Shown here piece by piece: positions 8,531 to 17,146 of a stretch of DNA of 64,000 bases. A program made the translations under genes and the position numbers. The notes below the pieces were generated by a model. The model did not search any database. It was given only the letters and a program-made list of their open reading frames with translations, and was not told the DNA's origin. Source of the stretch: Cohnella rhizoplanae (GTDB lineage Bacteria; Bacillota; Bacilli; Paenibacillales; Paenibacillaceae); NCBI RefSeq assembly GCF_948329515.1, contig NZ_CAOJCN010000011.1:62001-126000 (forward strand), written 5' to 3'. Positions within the stretch are counted from its first letter, which is position 1. Every line of letters begins with the position of its first letter.

Positions 8531-10623
8531 TTTTCATCTCTCCTTTTCCGGCGGTGCTTGCGGATCAACAGAATCAGGGACAGCAGGACGAGCAGCAGGA
8601 CCGATACGGCCGCCGCCGTGAAGGCGAGCACGTCCTCGCGTTCCAGGATGTCCTCGACGGCGGACGGCTGGTCCGGCGCAGCTTCCAGCTTGAAGCGATA
8701 GGCGTGGATATTGCCGTCCATATCCGTCACGGCGCCGTCGCCGTACACCTTCCACATCGTCGACTCATCCGCGATGAGCTTGGATGCCAGATAGGCGTAA
8801 CGGGAATCGGCGCCGGTGACCGCCAGCAGTCCGTGGCCCGGCTCGTAGGGAGACGCGATCAGCTGGAGCGAGCCGATCCGTTTGCCGTAATCCTCGTCGA
8901 TGCTCATCTTTTCGTTCGATACGAATCCGGTGCCCTCGGCATCGTACTTGAAGTACAGGCTGTCGTTCGCCTTGCGGATGACCGGATTGTCCGCATAGGA
9001 GCCGATCGCGATGACATTGCGGTCCTTGAGCGCGTCCGCGGAGGCGTCCGGTCCGAAGAAGCGGACTTCGCCCGCGTTGCCCGCCGCGTATTGACCGAGC
9101 AGATTGAACAAGTTGCCGATCGTCCGGTACGTATCGGCATCGCGCGCCTCGGGCAGCACGACGCCGACCTGGTTGTAGATGCCGTCCCGGAGGAACGGGT
9201 ACGGATAGTTGTTGAACAGCAGCTCGGTGCGGTCCTTCGTATTTAGCTGCAGAACCGTATCGGCGTCGATAAACGCCCACGGCATCTGATCCTGCGGCAG
9301 CATGCAGGAGGCGTTTTTCAACTCGAGGTCGAACGCTGCGGTAACGGTGAAGTTGCCCGACAGATTCAGGTTTTTCGGAATGGTCAGGTTGATGCTGTCC
9401 CCGTCCGCGAGCGCTTCGGTCAGCTTCTTGCTGCCGATCGGCTTGCCGCCTACGAGGACGGTGATCAGGGACCGGTCGAAGTCCAGGTTCTTGGCGTAAC
9501 GGAACCGCAGGCTAAGCTTGCTGGCCTCGGCGACCGACCGGTTGGCCGGCAGCGTGACGAAGTAATCCTTGGTCCGATGGTAGGCGCCGGTGATTTGATC
9601 GCCGACGTCGGTCAGCTTCACGATCTTGGTCACATCCGGGACGGGCGAGGCCACTTCCGTGCGCTCCGTCACTTCCTTGACGGGGCCGGAGAGCTGCTCG
9701 AGCAAGGCGGCGTTGCCGATCAGCCTGCCTGCCTTGATGAGCAGCCCGGCATTGTCGGAGGTGACGACGAGCGTCGGCTGTCCGTTCGCGTCGACCAGAC
9801 GGATGACGGCTTTGTCGCCGAGCCCGGCATCCGGCACGAGACTTCGGAGGGCGGCGGGGAGCCGGTCGCGCAGGGCGACGGCAACGACCAGCTTCTTGCC
9901 CGCGATGTCGCCGTCATCCAGCCCGTAGGCCAGCAGGGGAATGCCCTTCCCCCCGGTACCGCTGGATTTGGCGAATCCCGACAGCGCATAGACGGCCGCT
10001 TCGAGCTCCCGAGGATCGGCATCTCGGGGGACGGCGATCGCGCGGTCCTGCTCGGCCGCCGTGTCCAATCCCGCGAACCGCGCGGCGAAGTCGGCGATGG
10101 CGCTCGCGAGCGGCTTCGGCGTATAGCCGACGATGATGCTGGAGCTCTTGTAGATCTGAAACCACTTGTCCGCGTAGTACTCGGGCGTGCAGATCTGTAC
10201 CTGCTCGTCCCCGGACACGATATGACCCTGGATCGCGAGCGTATTGGTTCCTTCGATCAATGCCGAGACGGGGACCTCCACGACCATCCGCTGCCTGGCG
10301 CTCTCGCTCGCGACCGGGCGGAACGACGTGACCGCGGTCCCGTTGACGCTGACCGTGACGCTGGAGAGCTTGTCCTGCGCCAGCGGCGAGGCTTTATAGT
10401 CCAGGGCGACCTTGACCTGTCCGACCTTCCAATAGGCGGGCACCTGGAAAAACTGCTGCTTGTAGGAAACGCTGCCGTCCAGCGTCGTGTCCGTATCGGA
10501 GATCGGCGTCACGTACGACGTAGCGCCCGGATTCGAGCTTGGCTCCGCTGCGCGGGCCGCATAGGGAGCGACGGCAGCGGCGGCGAGGCACAGCAGCATG
10601 AAGAGCATGAGGCATTTTTTCAC
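8527..10623 (-). CDS. ydaN: BcsB-like polysaccharide synthase accessory subunit (YdaN/PssD-like)
   Basis: 698 residues. A signal peptide (about 1-26, ending AARAAEPSS) is followed by a large beta-rich extracellular region with BcsB features (DTTLDGSVSYKQQFFQVP; SVSVNGTAVTSF; the LPANRSVAEASKLSLRFRYAKN type carbohydrate-binding region), and one C-terminal membrane helix (about 665-688) with a basic tail. In cellulose-type synthases BcsB guides the nascent glycan outside the membrane. Here it should partner the GT2 protein encoded 17 bp upstream. It is translationally coupled to the GGDEF-like gene. Confidence 0.85.
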   Translation of the reverse strand: MKKCLMLFMLLCLAAAAVAPYAARAAEPSSNPGATSYVTPISDTDTTLDGSVSYKQQFFQVPAYWKVGQVKVALDYKASPLAQDKLSSVTVSVNGTAVTSFRPVASESARQRMVVEVPVSALIEGTNTLAIQGHIVSGDEQVQICTPEYYADKWFQIYKSSSIIVGYTPKPLASAIADFAARFAGLDTAAEQDRAIAVPRDADPRELEAAVYALSGFAKSSGTGGKGIPLLAYGLDDGDIAGKKLVVAVALRDRLPAALRSLVPDAGLGDKAVIRLVDANGQPTLVVTSDNAGLLIKAGRLIGNAALLEQLSGPVKEVTERTEVASPVPDVTKIVKLTDVGDQITGAYHRTKDYFVTLPANRSVAEASKLSLRFRYAKNLDFDRSLITVLVGGKPIGSKKLTEALADGDSINLTIPKNLNLSGNFTVTAAFDLELKNASCMLPQDQMPWAFIDADTVLQLNTKDRTELLFNNYPYPFLRDGIYNQVGVVLPEARDADTYRTIGNLFNLLGQYAAGNAGEVRFFGPDASADALKDRNVIAIGSYADNPVIRKANDSLYFKYDAEGTGFVSNEKMSIDEDYGKRIGSLQLIASPYEPGHGLLAVTGADSRYAYLASKLIADESTMWKVYGDGAVTDMDGNIHAYRFKLEAAPDQPSAVEDILEREDVLAFTAAAVSVLLLVLLSLILLIRKHRRKRRDEK

Positions 10624-10639
10624 ACGGCTTCCCCCTCGC

Positions 10640-11890
10640 TTAGAATCTTTCGGTTTTGTACCATTTCACCTCGCGCTTGAAGATCTGATCCTTGAAGTAG
10701 TTGTAGAGACCGTACGCGGCGACGACCATCCACATCTGGCAATAAGTGACGTACATCAGCATGATGAGCCACAGATTCGATAACTTCATTTCGCCCTTCT
10801 CCGTGATCAGCGTAATGTACGTGCCGACGACGAAGAGCGTGATCGCCAGCATCCACAGAAACGAACTGAACCCGGCGATGGTCGTCTTCACGTAGCCGAG
10901 CGCGTGCAGGACGAGCAGCAGGTCGGATACGATGAGCGATGTGACCAGCAAAAAGTAGATGGCGACGAAGTATAGAAGGTCGAAACGAATCCGGGCCGCC
11001 GAACGGTTGAAAAGCAGCGGGAAGTTTTTCACGATGACGTACACGTTGCCTTTCGCCCAACGCGACCGCTGCTTGAACCATACCTTGACCGTCTGGGGCT
11101 CCTGCTCCCAGGTGACCGACTTGGGTTGGAACTTGATCCGGTAGCCCATCATGTAGATCCGGAAGCTGATCTCCGTGTCCTCGGCGATCGCCTTGACGTC
11201 CCAGCCTCCGATCTCCTCGACGATATGCCTCCGCATAATAAAGTTGGTACCCGGAATCGTGCAGAGCTTGAACAGCTTCCACCTGCCCGCCTGGGCCATC
11301 CACTGAAACGAGAGCGTCTCGATGTTGATGAAGCGCGTGAGCAGGCTCGCGTCCCGGTTGCGGGTGCGGAACTTGCCGATGACCGCCCCGAGCTTGGCAT
11401 CCGCCATCAGCTCGGCGACGAGATAGGTCAGCGCGGTCTTCTCGGGCGTATTGTCCGCGTCGTAGATCGCGATCAGCTCGCCCTTGCTCTGCGCGAATCC
11501 GATGTTGAGCGCATTGGATTTCCCCTTGCCGCCCGTCACCTTGTCGGTGTTGATGACGATCAGGTTCCTGCCCGCGTACCGGCGCTGCAGGCCGGAGAGC
11601 AGCTCGCTGCTGTTGTCCGAGGAGTTGTCGTTGATGACGATGATCTCGTACCGGTCTTGCGGATAATTCAGCGCGAGCAGCGATTCCACCGTTTTGACGA
11701 TGACCATGCCCTCGTTGTGGGCCGGCACCATGATCGAGACGAACGGTGGCAGATCCGGCAGCGCGGGCACGGGCTGGCGGTCGGTCTCCAGATAAAAGAG
11801 ATAGCCGGCGACGATCAGCGCGACGTTGACGAGCAGCAGCGACCAGATGCAGATGACCGAGATGAGCATGAGGATGTCAAAGGGCGTCAT
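10640..11890 (-). CDS. ydaM: BcsA-like processive family 2 glycosyltransferase (YdaM/PssC-like)
   Basis: 416 residues from ATG 11890, chosen because GGGAGG lies just upstream; a longer frame reaches 11965. One or two N-terminal membrane helices precede the GT-A domain: VPAHNEG, YDADN (DxD), AEDTE (TED-like) and QRSRW (QxxRW), followed by three to four C-terminal helices. These are the hallmarks of processive inverting synthases such as cellulose, chitin and hyaluronan synthases. There is no PilZ domain, so c-di-GMP control would act through the GGDEF-like partner. The start overlaps the end of the DUF2334 gene by 14 bp. The sugar is unknown; the Listeria homologous system makes a ManNAc/Gal polymer. 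Confidence 0.9.
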   Translation of the reverse strand: MTPFDILMLISVICIWSLLLVNVALIVAGYLFYLETDRQPVPALPDLPPFVSIMVPAHNEGMVIVKTVESLLALNYPQDRYEIIVINDNSSDNSSELLSGLQRRYAGRNLIVINTDKVTGGKGKSNALNIGFAQSKGELIAIYDADNTPEKTALTYLVAELMADAKLGAVIGKFRTRNRDASLLTRFINIETLSFQWMAQAGRWKLFKLCTIPGTNFIMRRHIVEEIGGWDVKAIAEDTEISFRIYMMGYRIKFQPKSVTWEQEPQTVKVWFKQRSRWAKGNVYVIVKNFPLLFNRSAARIRFDLLYFVAIYFLLVTSLIVSDLLLVLHALGYVKTTIAGFSSFLWMLAITLFVVGTYITLITEKGEMKLSNLWLIMLMYVTYCQMWMVVAAYGLYNYFKDQIFKREVKWYKTERF

Positions 11891-13481
11891 GGCGGCCTCC
11901 CGGATAGATGTATTTTCGTTTGTAACGGCGGTAACCGATGAACAGGAACAGGCCGAACACGGCAAGGGACGTCCCGATGATCACCATCAGAATCTGGTTC
12001 TGAATGCCGAACAGCTTGGTAAAACTGGTCCTTGCCTCCGCGGTGTAGGCATAGTCCTCTTCTACCGCCCGTTCCTGTTTGCCGATATCCAGGGGCTGGC
12101 CGTCGATCACGAGTCCGCCGCCCGAAGATTCGATGGTCAGCCGGTCCGTATGTACCGCGTGCGTCCCGTTTTTCAGATCGGCGAAGGGGATCCAGCTGCG
12201 GGAGATCGCGCCGACGGCGTCCTCCAGCGCGGCTGCGTCGGGGAACAGGTCGAAGGAGAACGCGAGGTTCAGCGGTAGCGGCGTCCTCGGGGCGACGCCG
12301 CGCCGTTCGAAGTCTTGGAGCTGCGCGAACGGCATGACGTAAGGCGAGAAGGCGAAGGTCGCCGATGCCCCGGTCCGCCGGACGCGCTGCCCGTCCGCGT
12401 TAGGCCCGAGGAAAACCGTATCGAAAAAGGACATGCCCTGCGAGACGTAAACCTCGTCGTACGTCCAGAACAGGCCGGCGCCCATGCCGAGCGGCGCGAT
12501 GCCGCTGGCGGCGAGCAGCTCGATAAAGCCGCTCATCTTGCCGCGAAGCGAGCCGTCGCCGACCGTCGAGGTGGCGGCGACGGCCGGCGCGTCGACCAGG
12601 ATGCTGCCGTTGCGGGCCTGCAAGTACTGCAAGGCCTGTATATAGCGCTGCATCGCCGGGTAGTCCGTGTTGTAGAAGACGGGCTTCACGCTGGCCGCGA
12701 AGGGGACGCCGGCCTCGTACAGCCGGTCGGCGAGCGTCTTGAGCAACTCGAGATCGGAGAAAGGATAGATCTCCTTGATCAGCACGTAGGCGTTGAAGTC
12801 GCCCGTGATGCGCAGCCAGTCCTTCAGAACGTACGCGAGCGCCAGCTCGGCGAGGCTGCCGCCGGACAGATAGGACGCGTAGGCGTATCCCCCCGCGGAT
12901 ACGGCATAGGGCGAGCGGGTTCCGTCGCTCTCGAACGTCAGCGTGCCGTAGGTCTTGGCATCGCCCGAAGCCCCGGCGATCTCGTCCAGGTCGGCGACGG
13001 CCGACAGGGTCTGGCCGTAATCCCCGGCCTCGAGACGTACCGTGTCCAGCGGGGCGGCATCCAGCGTCAGATTGAGCCTGGCCCGCACGCGGTCAGGGAG
13101 CTCCCGGCCGCCGACCTGCAGGTAGTCTCCGCCGTAGGACGCCAGATCCGATACAAGCGCGGCGTTCGCGATGGAGAGGTCGGGCGCGTTGCGCACGACG
13201 GCGACGCGACGGTAAGACTTCAGCATCCCCTCGGCATAACGGTCGAAGGACAACGCGGCGACCGGGACGCCGTAGGCGGCCAGCAGCCGCTCCAGCGTCT
13301 CGACGTTGCCTTCCCGCTCCGTCGATAACGCCAGGCTGTCGTAGAGCAGCAGTACCGTATCGCCGGTCGGAGCGGGAGCGGCCGCGGCGGAGACAGGCCG
13401 GACGGAGACGGGCGAGCACGCCAGCATAAACGCCAGGACGATCATCGTCGCGGCGCCAAGCGTGCCGAATCTTTTTCGCAT
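11877..13481 (-). CDS. ydaL: DUF2334 polysaccharide-deacetylase-like membrane protein, probably catalytically inactive (YdaL/PssB-like)
   Basis: 534 residues from ATG 13481, with AGGAGG before it. Signal peptide, an extracellular region, then a deacetylase-type fold (about 225-400), and a C-terminal membrane helix with a basic cytosolic tail (RRYKRKY). In active DUF2334 proteins the first strand carries a DD pair and a later strand an HGYxHQ-like motif. Here the equivalent stretches read VLIKEIYPF and GSILVDAPAV, so the acidic pair and the histidines appear lost. It may act as a scaffold. The assignment of equivalent positions is by eye. Confidence 0.75.
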   Translation of the reverse strand: MRKRFGTLGAATMIVLAFMLACSPVSVRPVSAAAAPAPTGDTVLLLYDSLALSTEREGNVETLERLLAAYGVPVAALSFDRYAEGMLKSYRRVAVVRNAPDLSIANAALVSDLASYGGDYLQVGGRELPDRVRARLNLTLDAAPLDTVRLEAGDYGQTLSAVADLDEIAGASGDAKTYGTLTFESDGTRSPYAVSAGGYAYASYLSGGSLAELALAYVLKDWLRITGDFNAYVLIKEIYPFSDLELLKTLADRLYEAGVPFAASVKPVFYNTDYPAMQRYIQALQYLQARNGSILVDAPAVAATSTVGDGSLRGKMSGFIELLAASGIAPLGMGAGLFWTYDEVYVSQGMSFFDTVFLGPNADGQRVRRTGASATFAFSPYVMPFAQLQDFERRGVAPRTPLPLNLAFSFDLFPDAAALEDAVGAISRSWIPFADLKNGTHAVHTDRLTIESSGGGLVIDGQPLDIGKQERAVEEDYAYTAEARTSFTKLFGIQNQILMVIIGTSLAVFGLFLFIGYRRYKRKYIYPGGRHDAL

Positions 13482-13509
13482 AGGCCTTCCTCCTCGCTTG
13501 GTTGGTGGC

Positions 13510-15048
13510 TTAGGCGGCGGTCGCCGCCGCAGAAGCGGAGTCCGCGCGCAGCGGCACATTGCGCCAGAGGCGTCCCAGCATGGCGTCGGATACCGTCATG
13601 AAGGTCACGAGGTCGAAGACGACCGTGAACATGAACTCATGCTTGGCCAAGTCGGCGTCCCCCGCGCCGACGATCGAGACGGCGATCCCGGCGAGGCCGA
13701 GGAGGATCATCATGAGCAGCAGGGGCAGCCTGACCGCCTGCCTCGGGTTCTTGGTCCGGATGGCGGAGACGAACGAGGGCGTATAAAGACCGAGGACGAT
13801 GATCGTCCACAGGAAGATAAACCCGAACGTTTTCGGCGTCAGCATTTTCTTGAGCGTGCTGTACAGGGAGAAGAACTGCGTCTGCGCGCCGAAGGCCCGG
13901 CCCTCCCGCTTTTCGTAGTTGCCCATCGCCTCCGGCCGCGTCGTGAACGCGTCCTTGGCGGCGAGGTTCAGCATCCGCCCCGCCTGGTCCGGATGCGCCG
14001 CGTAATAGGCCAGCACCTTGCCGAAGCCGAATTTGCCGTAGAACTCGGTCAGCATCTTGTCGGAATTGACGTCGATCGTCGTGTACGGCTCGTAGTAGAT
14101 CGTGCCGCTGAGCAGGGCGTATTGTCCGTCGATGCCCATGCTCTCGAGCGACTGTTCGGGATCGCTCGCATCCGGCAGCACGCCCCGGGTCACCGCATGG
14201 TATTTGTTGATGTTGACGAACTCCTGCGGGATGAGCGCGTACGAGGCGATGCTGACCAGGAGCAGCATCGCCAAGCCGCCGGTCGCGCTGAGCCTGTACG
14301 GACGGTCCTTTCGCGCCAGCAGCACGCCGATGCCGAACAGGGCGATGAGAATGCCGAGCGGCGCGTTCTGCTGCTTGCTCGTGACGAGCAGGAGCGAACC
14401 CGCCACGAATACGGCGAGCATGGCATAATCGTTGAACCGCCGGCGGTAGATCAGCAGGCCGGAGGCCAGCACGAACGTCGACATGATCAGCATCAAGGCT
14501 TCGCTGTAAAAGGAGTTGAAGTACGCCGTATAGGCCGTGTCCCCGAAGATGAATACCGAGAGCCCCGCGATGGCGTAACCGCGCTTGGCGGGCGCCTTCC
14601 AGGTCAGCGCCTCGACCAGCAAATAGACCGCGGCCGTATAGAGGGCCAAGTAGATGGCGGCTTGGAAGCGGATGTCGAACGTGCGGGCGTCCGCAAACCA
14701 GACGTTAAGCCGCAGCGCCAAGCGGACGAACAGCGATTGAGACGAAGAGAGCGTCGCGCCGTTCTCGTTGTAATACTGAAAAATGCCGTAGTGCTTGACG
14801 AAATAACCGAAGTACTGGCCTGCGTAGTCTGGCGCATTGAAGTAAATGCCGTTGCTGTAAAGGATGCGGAAGTAGTCGCCGTTGTCGGCCATGCCGATGT
14901 AGGGCTCGACAAACAAAGCGGCCGCCGATATGGCCAGCACCGCCGCGGCGGCAAGGAGCGAGGGAGAGGCGTAGCGGGACGCCCTGCCGAGGGCTCTATG
15001 CAACCATGCGGCAAAGCCCTGTCTGCCGGCGATATCCGGGTGGCTCAT
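13510..15048 (-). CDS. Polytopic membrane protein of the exopolysaccharide operon, possible GT-C-type hexose transferase
   Basis: 512 residues with about ten to twelve hydrophobic helices. The first helix (about 30-46) is followed by an extracellular loop with MADNGDYFRI, an acidic motif in the place where GT-C glycosyltransferases keep catalytic Asp residues. A long soluble loop lies about 270-390 (NINKYHAVTRG; PYTTIDVNSDKMLTEFYGKFGFGK). It resembles the WsfD / Listeria PssA type of protein, which could add side-chain sugars from a lipid carrier (inference). AAGGAG precedes ATG 15048. It lies between the GH8 and DUF2334 genes in one operon. Confidence 0.7.
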   Translation of the reverse strand: MSHPDIAGRQGFAAWLHRALGRASRYASPSLLAAAAVLAISAAALFVEPYIGMADNGDYFRILYSNGIYFNAPDYAGQYFGYFVKHYGIFQYYNENGATLSSSQSLFVRLALRLNVWFADARTFDIRFQAAIYLALYTAAVYLLVEALTWKAPAKRGYAIAGLSVFIFGDTAYTAYFNSFYSEALMLIMSTFVLASGLLIYRRRFNDYAMLAVFVAGSLLLVTSKQQNAPLGILIALFGIGVLLARKDRPYRLSATGGLAMLLLVSIASYALIPQEFVNINKYHAVTRGVLPDASDPEQSLESMGIDGQYALLSGTIYYEPYTTIDVNSDKMLTEFYGKFGFGKVLAYYAAHPDQAGRMLNLAAKDAFTTRPEAMGNYEKREGRAFGAQTQFFSLYSTLKKMLTPKTFGFIFLWTIIVLGLYTPSFVSAIRTKNPRQAVRLPLLLMMILLGLAGIAVSIVGAGDADLAKHEFMFTVVFDLVTFMTVSDAMLGRLWRNVPLRADSASAAATAA

Positions 15049-15090
15049 GTGCGCGTCTCCTTCCTTCCGGCTGCGGGGGCATCCGTTCTC

Positions 15091-16233
15091 TTAATAGGCG
15101 TAAGCCAGCAGGGCCGTCAGATTGTCGAACGAGTAAGCCTGGCCCGTCGCGGGGTCTCCGAAGCCGCCGTCCAGCGGTCCGCCGGTCCCCGTCGTCCGCC
15201 ATTCGTTCATGCGCGCGATCGCCTGTTCATACAGCTCCCGATCGTCCGCGGCGGAACCGATCATCGCGGCCAGCGCGTAGATCGCGGTCGAGCGGACATC
15301 GTCCTTCGGCTCCCCGGCAGGGCTGTAGGTTCCGTACAGCGTCCCGGCTTTCACCTGCTTTTTGATGTACGCGACGCTCGCGGGACGCTCCAGCCCGACC
15401 TCGGCCAGGTGCAGGATCGTCACGAGCGATTCCACGGTCCGGATGCCCTGGGGAGACGCGTACGCGCCCGTGCCGTAGTCGTAGCGCGTCTCGTAAAAAG
15501 GGAACGCGTCGCCGAGATAGCCGCCTTCGGCCGTGCGCCGGACGCTTTCGAGCAGCCGCTCTTGCTCGTCGCCGGGCAGCTTCAGCATGCCGAGCGTCTT
15601 GAGATCGATATAGCACAGGGTGAGAAAATCGTTGGTCGTCTTGTAGGTCTCGTCGTAAAAATCGTAGAGCCGTCCGTCCTTCGCGTTATGGGCATAGAAT
15701 CGCTGTCCGTACCGGTCGGCCTCCGACGTGTAGGCGGCGTCCTTGAATGCCGCTCCCGCCTCGTACAAGGCGCGGATCAGGCGCAGATCGTCGACGGCCG
15801 CGTTGACGGGATAGCGCCGGTCCGACAGCGGGCTGTAGCGGTAACTGAACGCCGCGGTCATATCGAACGCGGCCTTGGCCCGCCCCCATGTCTCCGCGAA
15901 ATGCGCGGCTCGTCCGCTCAGCGCGTCGTACCGCATCATGAGCCCGGCCGATTCGCTCAGGACTTCGTGGCCGCTCGCGGCGTTGCCGTCCTGCGCGGTA
16001 TCGATCAGATTCGTATAGACGCCGTTCCGTCCCGTCATGCGGCGCGCGATGAAGTCCTCTAGCGCGGCACGCTCTTCGGCGTAAGCCGCGGAGGCGCCGT
16101 ACCGGTTGTGCGGGAAGGGGCTGTTAGAGCCGTCCTCCGGTCCTCCTGCAGCCGGCGCCGCGCCTCCGCCTTGTCCGCATCCGGCCAGGATCGCCGCGCA
16201 TAAGCCGAAGATCGCGATGAATCGAATGTTCAT
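15091..16233 (-). CDS. ydaJ: Glycoside hydrolase family 8 lipoprotein (YdaJ / PssZ-like)
   Basis: 380 residues from ATG 16233; a longer frame to 16284 would spoil the signal peptide. Lipobox AILAGC puts the lipidated Cys at 19. The (alpha/alpha)6 domain shows the GH8 pattern: GHEVLSESAGLMMRYDAL, with the likely catalytic Glu at 94, and VNAAVDDLRLIRAL downstream. GH8 enzymes hydrolyse beta-1,4 glycans, and in cellulose (BcsZ) and Listeria EPS systems they trim or release the polymer. It is the first gene of the minus-strand operon, preceded by an AT-rich regulatory region. Confidence 0.85.
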   Translation of the reverse strand: MNIRFIAIFGLCAAILAGCGQGGGAAPAAGGPEDGSNSPFPHNRYGASAAYAEERAALEDFIARRMTGRNGVYTNLIDTAQDGNAASGHEVLSESAGLMMRYDALSGRAAHFAETWGRAKAAFDMTAAFSYRYSPLSDRRYPVNAAVDDLRLIRALYEAGAAFKDAAYTSEADRYGQRFYAHNAKDGRLYDFYDETYKTTNDFLTLCYIDLKTLGMLKLPGDEQERLLESVRRTAEGGYLGDAFPFYETRYDYGTGAYASPQGIRTVESLVTILHLAEVGLERPASVAYIKKQVKAGTLYGTYSPAGEPKDDVRSTAIYALAAMIGSAADDRELYEQAIARMNEWRTTGTGGPLDGGFGDPATGQAYSFDNLTALLAYAY

Positions 16234-16588
16234 TTCGCCGCATCGCTCCTGTCCTGACACTATGAGTCGCAGGGTTTCTTTCAATCATTACCACGCGTGC
16301 CCCGTGTTTGCGACGGCATTCGGACTCATCTTTATGACATTCGACATATTCTAACAAACTTGCGTTAAATATTGATGAAAAAATGGCTATTTATACTTAA
16401 GATTGTCGAAATAAAAGTTACATTAGACCATATGTACAATAAACGATTTAATAAATAATACTTTTAGCCTATTCGTCGCCATAGAGAATATTTTAGATGA
16501 AACTTCCTCTTCCGTAACGAAAAACAATTTGGTAATTCGCGGTCGAACGGCAGCCGGATAAGGACGACGATAATAGAATCGAACGTTG
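16234..16588. promoter_or_regulatory. AT-rich divergent regulatory region between the exopolysaccharide operon and marR-mmpL
   Basis: No gene is seen here. The stretch from about 16330 to 16470 is markedly AT-rich against its surroundings and lies upstream of the exopolysaccharide operon (minus). It is the natural place for that operon's promoter and upstream activator sites. I could not pick one unambiguous -35/-10 pair on the minus strand. Confidence 0.45.
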
Positions 16589-16631
16589 TTGACGATGGAA
16601 GGACGCTTTTGATATAGTTCGATAATAGAAC
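16589..16631 (+). promoter_or_regulatory. SigA promoter with overlapping inverted repeat, likely MarR autorepression site
   Basis: TTGACG at 16589-16594 and TATAGT at 16613-16618 are 18 bp apart. A perfect inverted repeat GTTC-GATAATA-GAAC at 16617-16631 overlaps the end of the -10 and the start region, and TTCGATAAT recurs at 16634-16642. This is the usual position of a MarR-family operator controlling its own operon. Confidence 0.55.
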
Positions 16632-16657
16632 AATTCGATAATCAAATCATTAGAGGG

Positions 16658-17146
16658 GTGATACCACTGCTGGACGGACCGAAGCTTAACGGCCTCATCG
16701 AGCGCTACAAGGCCGCCATGTTCACCGTGAACCGGAAAATGACGGCGCTGCTGCGGGACGAGATGCCCGGCGATCTGACGCTGGACCAGTTCACCGTCAT
16801 CGAATACGTCGGGACGCGCGACCATTGCACGTCGACGGAGCTGGCCGACGTCTTCTGCGTGGGCAAGAGCTCGATCACGGCGATCGTGTCGCGGCTGGTC
16901 GACAAGCGGCTGATCGAGCGCAGCCCGGACGACAAGGACCGGCGGGTGACCTATCTGCGGCTCACGGAGGAAGGCAGGCGCGTCGTCGCCGAGCTGGACG
17001 GACGGATCGGGTCGCTGCTCGGCGCGTACGTGTCGGCGTTCGACGAAGGGGAAGCGGATCAATTCATAGAGACCTACGAGAAGCTGGCGCGCGTCATCGT
17101 GCAAGGCGGCCAGGCTTCCGAGGAGAGGAGCGGCAATGATTCATGA
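16658..17146 (+). CDS. MarR-family transcriptional regulator
   Basis: Up to 162 residues. Winged helix-turn-helix: LTLDQFTVIEYV, CTSTELADVFCVGKSSITAIVSRLVDKRLIERSPDDKDRRVTYLRLTEEG is the canonical MarR DNA-binding region with the DxR wing motif. It is followed by the MMPL exporter gene with ATGA overlap, the arrangement of B. subtilis ydgG-ydgH, so it probably represses the exporter in response to a toxic ligand. The start is unusual: the best Shine-Dalgarno match, AGAGGGGTGAT (16652-16662), overlaps the GTG at 16658, and the in-frame codons at proper spacing are CTG at 16667 and 16670. Confidence 0.88.
   Translation: MIPLLDGPKLNGLIERYKAAMFTVNRKMTALLRDEMPGDLTLDQFTVIEYVGTRDHCTSTELADVFCVGKSSITAIVSRLVDKRLIERSPDDKDRRVTYLRLTEEGRRVVAELDGRIGSLLGAYVSAFDEGEADQFIETYEKLARVIVQGGQASEERSGNDS

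Noticed and set aside
13462..16062. 866-residue plus-strand frame across the exopolysaccharide operon
   Set aside because: It runs antisense through two recognisable genes and the gap between them and has the same Arg/Asp/His-rich composition as other antisense frames here.
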